Positions 25,932 through 36,500 of a DNA stretch of 64,000 nt are shown here, in pieces (position 1 is the stretch's first letter; every line of letters starts with the position of its first letter). The notes under the pieces were generated by a model that saw nothing but the letters and a program-made list of their open reading frames with translations, had not been told where the DNA came from and did no database searches. A program made the translations under genes and the position numbers. Origin of the DNA: Hydractinia symbiolongicarpus. Lineage: Eukaryota > Cnidaria > Hydrozoa > Anthoathecata > Hydractiniidae. The DNA lies in contig NC_079879.1 of the NCBI RefSeq assembly GCF_029227915.1, positions 4,032,001-4,096,000 of the forward strand, in the 5' to 3' direction.

Positions 25932-26944
25932 TTAAAAAGAGGACATGTTAAGGAGATATTGTGAACATACTGAACATGTGTCATAAGGGTCTACCGTTTC
26001 CTTTAAGAAGACTACCGACCTTGATAAACAGGAAACTGAATTACGCATTGTTTGCTCATCATACACACCACACAATATCCACCCAAAAATAAAACCACAT
26101 ACAATCGGCCCATTCACATCTTTCTTAACCTCATCTCTGTTGCATGAAAAATAAAAACCTAAACCGATCAAAATATCGATAACAACATTTTCTCCACTAC
26201 CATTACACGAGTTCGTTAAGTTCAATCCCTCTAAATGTTTGTAGTTCTGCTTAATTAAGTCAACATCTTAATGTTCCAACGGCAAACAAAGTTTGGTAAT
26301 AGAAATGGTCTCAATATAAACCATTTCGTTCCCAGTTCTCTTCAAACTCTTTTGAACAACATTTCTTTGTTCTCACTTCCCATTCAACGTTTGAATGATT
26401 AATGTTTCTTGCTGACCGTTCCGAATTAGGCTCTTCATCGTCGATTAAAGTCAAAATCTCCTCATTTAATAACTTTATCGCATCAAACATCTGTTTAAAC
26501 CTTCCCTTCATAGTTCTTAAATTTACAATTTCGATGATATTATTGGCGTCAAATACCTTCACACAATCATTTATTTCAACAATCGTTCTTTATGTAGTGT
26601 GTGGTTCTACCTCTCCTCTTTCTTGATAAGTTTGTTATTGACATTATTAATCTCATTCGAGAATATAACTTCCCTTTAACAGATCCGTTCTAATCAATAA
26701 ACCTTCTCAACAAAGGTAAAATAACGGTAACGTACACTCGACCAAAAAATACTTAACGTTCACCGTTCCGAAGCCTGAGTTTCGATAACATAAAACTCTT
26801 TACCACACTCAAAATGTTTGCGATTAATTTACATTCCCAATCAATATTTAACTTTGTAAACACTCCCAAACCACCAGTAAATTCCAACACCAATTTATAC
26901 AATCCGATCAATTTAACTTTCCAATTTAAAACAACAACACTCAC
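25932..26944 (-). pseudogene. BEL/Pao retrotransposon gag and protease fragment
   Basis: Three minus-strand frames belong together. Positions 26944-26753 precede the gag-like region. Positions 26562-26311 contain FDAIKLLNEEILTLIDDEEP, the charged EEIL-LIDDEE motif of BEL gag proteins. Positions 26225-25932 contain VVIDILIGLGFYFSC...GPIVCGFIFGWILCG, the BEL/Pao aspartic protease tail (ILIG-DFY...GP...GWILSG). The gag zinc knuckles and all of RT are missing here. A BEL RT fragment lies 5.4 kb downstream on the same strand (19890-20545), so the two may be one disrupted copy. Confidence 0.62.
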
Positions 26945-27048
26945 TCAAGTTCAATGTTCTTCACAATAACAAAAACTTTCACTTCAAATAAAACTTTCGA
27001 TAACGAATTTGAACGTTCAAATTTTTCTTTTTATCCAATATATACACT

Positions 27049-27180
27049 CTGAATCGCGGCACCATATCAAAAAAACAGTATATAAACTAAGATTAAGATA
27101 AATAAGGACTTCACTCTTGACTTGTAAAGAAAAAACTTTGTCTTCACTCTTCGATAAAAACATACACACTAAAATGAACA
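27049..27180 (-). repeat. possible BEL/Pao primer-binding site and 5' LTR tail
   Basis: On the minus strand TGGTGCCGCGATTCAGAGTG (27068-27049) lies just upstream of the gag-like region. It starts with TGG, as tRNA-primed binding sites do, and an AT-rich LTR-like stretch precedes it. No second LTR was identified, so this is position-based inference. Confidence 0.3.
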
Positions 27181-27189
27181 CAGAAATAA

Positions 27190-28440
27190 AAAGAGAGTCT
27201 TCGCGGGGGCATATGACGCAATCGTCAACAGAGGTTTATCTAAGGTATAAAGTATGCAAAAGATAAACAAATCATTTCTTTGTTTATAAAGTCGATTTTT
27301 CAGTCTTAAAAACAAAATGATTGTGAAAGTCAGATTCAAAAAAAATGATAGTGCTACGGGAGAACATACGTGGAGTCATTAATAAAAATTGCATTTCTTA
27401 TTTTCCAGCCTTTTGGTGATTTTTCAACAGAGGTTTAGATGAAGAAAATTGTCAAGCAGATGGGTTATTTATTTGAATTTTACCATTAAACTTTCAACAT
27501 TTATGAAAAGTTGAGGTTTTTCACGAAACTAATAATGACACATTTCTTTATTAGTAGTTTTTATTAATATGAAATAAAACTGAAAAGAGTAACTTTATTC
27601 CAACAGTCATAGATGGCAAAAGTCGCAAAACAGGTTTTATGTGAACACTGGCAAGAAAAATATGTAACGAAATTTAGGTACTAATTAGAAAATTACACGT
27701 CACATTATGAGCATGCACGGTTAATTTCTAATTCCTCTGTTTATTCCTTAACTATTTTTTTTTTCTGACCAGTATACGTAAAAAGTGCTGATTATAATGC
27801 AATAATGAAAAAACAAATCTTAAAGGACTTAAGGTGTTTTTTATTTCATATATGCTGAAAAATTTATTTATTTATTTACTTTATTTAAAAAGAAAATGGG
27901 GAATAGAATAGATAGCAGCGCGGTTATTTTGTGAAATTTGTCATTAACCATTTGACTTAGTTAAACACAATTATTATAATATAAGTCTTCGACTTAACTG
28001 ATTTCATTTTTGGAGAAAAAAACATACCATTGTTATAATTAGACAGTTAAAAGTGAGTGAATAACATCCTGCTATAGTGAAGTCACCTGTTCAATCTTAT
28101 AAAACCGGTGACCGTTTAAGAAGAAAACATCGTCTATTGCAATGTTCGAAAATTTATCTCCGCCGTTTGATGCAGTGAATGATACCTAAATAATATTAAG
28201 AAATGTGTCATTAGCACTTGCAGCGAATTTGATTTTTAAACGCAGAATTAAGCCGAATTTTGATTAGTAAAAACTCTCGAAAATACTTGTAAAGAAATTC
28301 CCTTTGGCAGAAAGACAATGAAAAAATAGGTTTTTTATTTGTTTTGCTGTCGTCAGCAGTGCAGATGAAAAAACAAAATTGTGAATTATAGTTTATTCTT
28401 TCTCTATAATGTGTAGAGGTTGAAAAATATAATGGTTTGA
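27190..28440. other. non-coding stretch
   Basis: No recognisable gene or exon on either strand; AT-rich with short direct repeats only. Confidence 0.4.
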
Positions 28441-28900
28441 AAAATTTGCTGACGCCTGAACACATTTTTTTTCAAAATTTGTATATCCATCGCCTTCATT
28501 GTATAGATCTTGAAACGCTGTTCAAGAAAATATATAGGATCGTGTATATTGCAGAGATATTGAGGTTTAAATATTTTTGACGACGTCATCATCCCGTTCA
28601 TTCCGAAAGGAATTCGGGAAGCTAGGTTTGGGAACCTAACCCAATTTTGTCCCAGGGTGTCCCTAGTTACCCACGCGGTGAAAAAAAATGACGTCACCAC
28701 CGTGTTATTAAGTTATTTTGTATTAAGTTTAAATTGCACTGTAACGGTTACGTTAATTTAACATAAGATATTGACGATAAAGTAGTGTTATTGACGTCGC
28801 GCCATAAAGTCAGAAAGATTAACAAACTGGACATCACTTTTTCGGCTACATCGAAGGAAAATGAACACATCCAGACGGACACACTCTATTTATTATTTCA
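28441..28900. repeat. dispersed repeat family A, inverted copy
   Basis: Contains GAAACGCTGTTCAAGAAAAT, ATATAGGATCGTG, TTGCAGAGATATTG, GACGACGTCATC, GGTTTGGGAACC, and GTCCCTAGTTACCCACG in the same order as 62300-62490. Both copies continue into a shared tail (CACTGTAA, ATTGACGT, GACATCxCTTTTTCG, AGACGGACAC). Frames at 28404-28700 and 28785-29051 lie within it. Confidence 0.6.
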
Positions 28901-29482
28901 AAAGATTAAGGAGAACAAATTCAACACGAAAATAGGAAAGTATATCTTTCTACTTGTTTCCATATGTCTCCATAAAAATAGTATGGGCGTCTTATTAGCA
29001 TTTAAATTGGGAAATTTATTCAATCGTGATTTTATAAGGGAAAACGTGTAGCCATATTAAAATCTGAGGAGGAATAAAAGGAGACCAATTTTGACTTGTA
29101 ATTATTTAATAAGCAAGGAAAAACCCTGATTAACAAAATCAAATGTTCTTGCTCAATGTTAGGTTGCATTGATTATGCCTTCATTTATTAGTTCATTCCT
29201 GAGGAAAGGTTTCCCAATTTGTACTAACTAGCTATTGACTTATTTCTTATTTATTTTTTAGAATATGCTATCCTTACTACCTAGCCGGCTAAGTTGTGAT
29301 CCTTACTACCTAGTTGGCTAGGTTGTGTATTTTTCGCTCTAATGTATAACCCATTAGAGAGCAGTATCAGTAACAACTCTGTACGTAGTTTTAGGCTTTT
29401 TAATAATACTGGGAAGTTTTATTGCAACGCCCTGAAAACAGTCAAAGGTTAGCAGGTCTCATTATGGGTCAGCAGATGCGAG

Positions 29483-29737
29483 ATGCTCCTTAACATGTGG
29501 AATTGCCACAGAATTCAGATAAAAGTAAAATCACGTGCATTGATTATTGATGGTGTATCTGTAGCTAGGCGTAGACTTTCACAACGTGTCGCAACTGTGC
29601 ATATTACTGAAAGTAATGAGCAGTCTGCTCAGGATGCTGAACCACAAGCTGTTGCAGAGAATAGTGAGCAGGCCGCCATTAGCCGACGTCGAAATGCTCA
29701 GAGACGAGCTGTTGTTCGACAAAGGCAAAAATTTTAA
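29483..29737 (+). CDS. unrecognised Arg/Gln/Ala-rich open frame, probably transposon-derived
   Basis: An 84-codon frame whose second half is rich in RRR, AQRRA and RQRQ strings. Such arginine-rich, low-complexity N-terminal segments are common in Helitron and other large transposon proteins, but no domain is present. The frame can be extended past its stop in another frame for about 60 bases. No function is assigned. Confidence 0.22.
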   Translation: MLLNMWNCHRIQIKVKSRALIIDGVSVARRRLSQRVATVHITESNEQSAQDAEPQAVAENSEQAAISRRRNAQRRAVVRQRQKF

Positions 29738-30159
29738 CAGGTCGTAAATAGACACTAGGCAGATATCCAAATGCTGCAGTTTGTGTGCGCCGGAATGCGC
29801 CGTATTATAATATCGCACATCAAAATGTATTGCCTAATTTATATGTTTTAGGTGCTATGAAGAAAGAATGAGTATTGTCAAGCTTAAAAGTCTGAAAATG
29901 ATAATTGTTTTAAATGCTGTCACAATTGAAAAATTGCATTAGATAATTTGTACTGATGAGCTAATAACGTCATCAAAAATCTTAAAATTTTCTATATTTT
30001 TTTACTGTTCTTCTGTCTGCGTGACCTTACGGAGCGACGTCAATAACACCTCTTTAACGTCAATATCTTATATAAAATTAATGAATCCATTACAGTGCAC
30101 CTAAAATTTTGATACTAAATTACTTGGAAACGAGGTAATAATGTTAGTCATTTTTCACC

Positions 30160-30222
30160 ACGTGGAAAGCTAGGGACCACCTGGGATAAAATCGGGTAAG
30201 TTTCCCAAACCTTATTATAGTA
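30160..30222. repeat. partial copy of dispersed repeat family A at the 3' edge of the astacin gene
   Basis: AGCTAGGGACCACCTGGGAT and the following GGGTAA-TTTCCCAAACC match the CTAGGGACCACCTGGGACC edge of other family A copies. It begins only tens of bases beyond the last MAM exon recognised. Confidence 0.55.
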
Positions 30223-30259
30223 TAAATAGTTAAAGTAGTATTGAGACATTAAAAATCAC

Positions 30260-30543
30260 CTGGTAAGGATTTGCACCGCAATCAAAGTTTATTTGTCCTG
30301 GTAGCCACCAATCATTCTCGTAAGTAGGGATTCCCAAGTATAAGGTTTGTTTACAAGTTTCAAGTTTTTTATCAAGGGAATCTATAGACACTTTCAGCAA
30401 ATGGTTTTCTGATCCGGTCATGTAGTACCAAAATGCCATACAGGTTTCTCCAGGATTTGATTTTCTTTTTAGTATCAGAATTGCTCTGTCTTCGCCTTCA
30501 GTCTTCCCTCCAACGTCGACTGCCTTCATGAAATAACCAGAGT
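30260..30543 (-). CDS. astacin gene exon 7: C-terminal part of MAM domain
   Basis: Acceptor CTTTAG at 30549-30544. Encodes DSGYFMKAVDVGG, EDRAILIL, ETCMAFWYYMTG, LKVSIDSL and FDCGANPYQVIF, which match MAM domain core strands in order. A possible phase-0 donor CAG/GTGATT follows at 30260; without splicing the frame stops at 30230. The usual MAM ending (a GDIAIDD-like motif and final Cys) is not encoded here. Confidence 0.8.
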
Positions 30544-33500
30544 CTAAAGAGAATTTTAAATATAAAACGCTTAAAAAGGTGCTTTTTTGCCGTAGAAAAG
30601 TGGACTCCAGAAATTATATAGGATTTTTAATGAAATACTAAGATCTGGCAACCTAGTATAGATGGTCAATCCGGTCTTATTGCAACGTATTGCCTGGAAG
30701 AATATTTTAAACAAAGAAGTAACTGACATTGCAAAGTATCTACGCCATAACGATATAGTATTTAATTTAAGGAAAAGAAACACCGATTCAAAATGCTTTC
30801 AAATTAGTTTATAACTTAGTGGAGACTTAAACCATTTAGTTATAAATACCTGGGTTTAATTGTTTATCCTAAACTTTTATTGAATGAAAATTTAGTAGTG
30901 TGTGTAAAAAGACATGAGACAGACTGCCCTATAACCGCAGTTGAAACAGCAACCACAATTTACAACACCGTGGTTACACCTCCTACAACTTTTAACAGCA
31001 TTATCACTTTGAATTTAAACGACACTCAATTAAAAAACCTCCCTTCACTTGTTAATGGTGCAAGATGCATCACAAATAATCAAGATCTTATTACAAACCA
31101 TAACAAGATATTGAAAAGTAGTTGCTGCATTGTACATAAATGCATTGACGGTGAAACGTGTTATGACCTTATCAACTACTTCGAAAAGGTGAATCATTCG
31201 ACAAATAATATATGTTTACCCCTATTTCAACTGGGGGGGGGGGAGGTGGGGACCAAATGGTACCAGTTTTTGTTGCATAACTTTTTATAGGATTATGATA
31301 TAGCCCTGAAATTTTCTGACTTTTGGTAAAATTTATTTAGCAACTTTTCGCCGTAATTTCTTTTGAAAAAATTATGCTCACCTTCAGCATTAATTCAATT
31401 TACTAAGGTTGTCAAAATCCAAAAAGAATATATTTTTAATTTGACTGAAATAAATCAATTTCAATACTTTTACTATTGTTTTAAAATATGGAATGAAAAA
31501 ACATACTCAAATATGACATTTACTCAATTTAGGTATATGTTCATATCACTAACAAACATTCCACAATAGTTTTGAGCTAATAAATCACAATTTTCCGACT
31601 AGATTTCGTGAAAATAATCTAAGGCAGCCAAAAATTGTTACGCAGCGAACTAGTTTTGCTATATCTAAAAGAGGACCACGTCTATGGAATAACTTTTTAG
31701 ACAGAGATTTAAAAAAGTTAACATCATTATGTGTTTTTAAGCAGTGTGTAAAAAATTTTATTGCGAAATTTGAAAACGAAGTTACTTTCTTTTAAACAAC
31801 AAGAAGGAATAATAACTCTCTACTCTAACGAAACTTAAGGGGGGGGGCTTGGTGATAAGGCAAAATTGCTTTCTGCAAGCTCCAGTCAGTCTTTTAAACT
31901 TCATCGTATGGTTTGAGATCTTTATTTTACTAGCTGATGTATGTATCTATTTTCTATTTACTTTTAAACGATACGAACTTGTAAATATAAACGAACTTGT
32001 AACTCTCTTTGACGAAAAAAATACACACTACACACTAAAAGAAAAAAAAAAAAACTAATCCATTGTCATCTGTTACCATGGAAAAAAGACAATAAGTTGA
32101 TAAAAAGTGAAATAAGCACTATTATATATCATTGTTTTGCAAATTTTACAGAGATTTTATATATCTACTTAGTTTTTACTGTTAGCGAAGTCAAATAATT
32201 ATCTTTTTATCGACGTATGTTGTTTCATCGATGACGTTAACGTCATAATATGCGTGATATCGCCAAAATAAATAGTTTTTCAATTTGTTTAAACAACAAA
32301 TAACAAAACTAAAAAAAATAGAGCCGTAGCTAATGAAATCAATTCCGTCATTTGATTAAGTCCAAGAGTCCAATTTGAGGGGTCTTAATGACGTCATCTT
32401 AAAAATAATAACGTCATCATAATTTTTTTAATTAAATTGATTTTATTTATCAAATACTAACCCCCCTACCAATTTTGAAGTAATTAGGCTTTCTCAATCA
32501 GAAGTTACATAGGGGGACCAAATGGTCCCCCAGTGATTGAGAGCCCTTAAAAGCATAGTTGGAATAGGGTTAAACCTCCACACTCAAACTAGAGCTTGAA
32601 AAGACCGTCTTTTAATTTATGAGGACAAGAGTTTACAGCAAATTATGTATGGAATTTCAATTATTGAAAAATCACAGTTTTTAATCATCTTATATGTGTC
32701 AATACTATTTGTACTTCTATAAATATACCATTTTAGCCAGAGGACACATTTGTAAAGGATTTTATCTGAAATGTAAATGTCCTGTTAAAATAAAAAAAGG
32801 ATATAAAAATACATCACAACCGGTGTAGCAGAAAATAAGTACTCCCTGAAAAAAAGTACTCCCGGAGTACTTATTTCCCGGAAATAAATACTCCCGGAGT
32901 ACTTTTATCCTGGGAAAAAAGTACTCCCTCTAGGAAATAAGTACTCCCCCGATTAAAGCTACGGAGTACTTTTTTCCTAGGAAAAAAGCACTCCTAGAAG
33001 AAGACTCTCCATTGCATGTGTATGAAAAAATTCGAATGTTTATGTTATTCAAGCTTCTTAATTTTAATCAACATGTCGACGAATAAGCATGTGAAATTGC
33101 AAGATATTGAGAATTATATTAGAAATGGGCAGTACCCTGCTCATATAAAAAAAAAAGGAGACAAAAGTAACTTTAGGAAATCGAGTAAAAACTTTTCAAT
33201 TGTTGATGGTCATCTGACGTTTAAAGGGACCAGAAGAGTTATTTTTGAAAATCAAAGAAAGAATGCCATCATTCACGACATACACGAGGGCATCAATGAA
33301 ACTGTCGAGTCAGTGGCAATGAGTGGTCATAGAGGACGCGACTCGACCTACCAAAAAGTATCCGAGAGATTTTATTGGCATGGTATGGTCGATGATGTTA
33401 AAAACTATATTCGAACTTGTCAAAAATGCCAAAAACAAGGGAAAATAGTCAAGAAGATCTCACCTGAACTTCAAAGTATCCATGTCGATTCAAATGTTAT

Positions 33501-36500
33501 GCAACAAGTTGGGGTGGATATATGCAATCTACCCGAAATGAATGGCTACAAACACTTGATTGTATTGATTGACTATTTTTCAAAATGGTCAGAAGCCAAA
33601 CCTGTTCAAGACAAAACTGCCCCAACTGTAGCAAGATTTTTGTACGAAATGATCTGTCGTCATGGCTGTTTTAAGACACAAATTAACGACCAAGGGAGAG
33701 AATTTGTGAACCAAGTATCTGATGCCTTGCTTAAACTGACAGGGACAGACCAAAGGGTGACCTCAGCTTACCACCCTCAGGCCAATGGATTGTGCGAACG
33801 GCAGAATCGGACTATTAAAGATACGTTAATTAAAGTCTTGGAAGAAAATCCAGCAAAATGGGTAGATGTTATCGATGGTGTTTTTTTTGCACACCGCGCA
33901 AGTATTCACTTTTCGACAAAATTTTCGCCTTTCTTTTTACTGTATAATCGACACCCTACTTTACCCATTGACGTAAAGTACGTCTTGATCAAGGAACCTG
34001 CAGAACTTGGCAAATGTGATGATCCTTTCGACATTGAGTCATTCAAAGATATCCTAAATTCGAGCTTGAAGCTACGAGAAGTATCACACTGTATTGCAGG
34101 GGAAAACATCGAAAAGGCCCAGAAGAAGCAACAAAGAGATAATATACAAGAGTATAAATATAAATATAATATATATAATATAAATATAAAGAATATAAAT
34201 ATAAAAAAATAGACGCCACAGTCAGCCTGAATCAACCATACCCATTGGCTCACAAGTACTCCTTCAAGATCTGAAACGACAAGATCGAAAGGGTGGGAAA
34301 TTCAAATTCAAATAGGTTGGTCCATACACTTTAACATCGATATCAAAAAGAGGCTTATGTGAACTCAGTAATGCAAAAGGGGTTACATTGAAAAAAAAGT
34401 ATAATGTTTCCCTCGTAAAACCTTTTTATGCAAGTGAACCGCAAGAGTTTGAAGATACCAGTAAACCGCAAGAGTCTGGAGACGAAGGTCAACCGCAAGA
34501 GTCTGGAGACGAAGGTGAACCGCAAGAGTCTGGAGACGAGGGTGAACCGCACGAAGGTGGACCGCAAGAGTCTGGAGACGAAGGTGAACCGCAAGAGTCT
34601 AGAGACGAGGGTGAACCGCACGAAGGTGGACCGCAAGAGTTTGGAGACGAAGGTAAACCGCAAGAGTCTGGAGACGAAGGTAAATCGTTCGGAGGTGAAC
34701 CAGAAGCTGAAACAACCCACACCAATCTCAGTTCACGTAAAAAACAGAAAAATTATTTTGATCTTCTTCCCACTGAGATCGTCGTCTTGATTTTAGAATA
34801 TTCAATTAAACATGATTTTGGTGCTTTCAAATCCATTGCAAATACTTGTTCCAGATTTCGAACAATCATCCAACCAAGAAGAAGTAGCCTCTTGCCATCC
34901 GTCTACCTGGATTTCTACAGTGATTTTCTGGAAAAGCTACCATTCTATGGAAACAAAGTGAAAGTGAGTGTAATCAAACTTTCTCGACATTTTGGTTCAG
35001 GAAGTGGCACGATCGATGATGTCTGTAAAGCAATCTCACACAAAAATTGGAAATCGGCTTGGTTGATTCTTGAGAAGCAAAAGCACAGCTGGTTTCTAAT
35101 TGATCGTGTCTTTTGGAGAAAATCGTTTCCCAAAACAAGCCAGTTACCCGAAACCGAATCAAACGAGTGGCTTCGTAACCGTCTCTATATCTTGAAACAA
35201 AAAGATAAGGATATCTTGATCTCTAAAGATAGTTGGTTGAACGACAACCTAATGGATGCGGCTCAAAAGCTGATTTGTCAAGAAATCGGAACCCCTCTGA
35301 CGTTCCAGACAGTCCTGAATTCCCAAAAGAAAGATGTTGAGCCATATGAAGCCGGTAACCAAGAGCACATCCAACTACTTCATGATGGTCGCAATCACTG
35401 GATCCTCAGCTTTTGCTCTAATGGTCGCGTTCAAGTTTGCGACAGCTTGAATCAATTTCTAACGCGCTCCTCGAAAAAATCAATTTCTTTCGTTGAAGTA
35501 CAAAAGCAACCTGATGCCTATAATTGTGGCCTTTTCGCGATAGCGTTTGCAGCTGAACGTCTGGACGGAAAGTCACCCTCTGACGCTGTATTTGTTGTTG
35601 ATAGAATGCGAGCACATTTGATATCATGTCTGGAAGAACAAAAACTGAGACCCTTTCCTAAGGTGTCCGAAATTTGATTTACTTTTGAATGACATTAGTT
35701 TTATCTTTGATAATTTTTTATATTTGTTGATTATTTTTCTTGATTGAATTTTTTCTTTTCTTCATTACCTTTTATAGTTTTATAGTTTTATAGCTAGAGA
35801 GACTTTTATTTGGTTTTGGTTTATTGCAAGTCTTTGAGAACAGGAACTACACATTTTCGAATTGATTAACAAAACAAAAAATAATTTCTATTTCGTTTTT
35901 CTATTTTAAACGATAAGGCTAATCATATATAAATTACGGTACGTTTCATTCGCTAGATTTGTTGTATTATTTTATATGTTTTTTAATTACCTTAACTTAC
36001 CATTTTTTGATTGAAATGAAGGCTAAAATGCCAAAATTTACTTACGCTTTTAGATACCGAAAAACACCCCTTTCTGAGCTAAAGAGCAACAATTAAAAAA
36101 GAGTAAGATTTGATTGTAAATTTCCCTTTTTTATCTGACTTTAGTTTTGATTTTTTTCGCAACTTGTTTGATTTTTACACTGCGAAATTTTAACAAATAT
36201 TATGCATTAAAGTAGTTTTTTTCTTTTATTCTTTATCTTTATTATGTTGAGTTTTTGTGATGTCGGATAACACTAATCATTCTTCACAGAAAACATTTTT
36301 CTCTTTTTTCATTCTTTCATTTCCCATAATGATTTTGCCATCAATTAAATACTTTCGTCACAAACAAGTTTATGGCAAAAAAAAAACAAGACGACTGAAA
36401 AGTCGAAAATTTCGCTAGAAATCAATAATGACGGCTTATATTCGATCAAAAGTTATCGCAAATTGTTCTCCCAGTACCAAAAATTCCCCAAATCGTGACG

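Noticed and set aside
34355-34725. Minus-strand ORFs of 78-121 codons rich in Ser/Pro/Cys or Arg/Phe/Val
   Set aside because: They are the antisense of the coding PQESGDEGE minisatellite of the Ginger protein.
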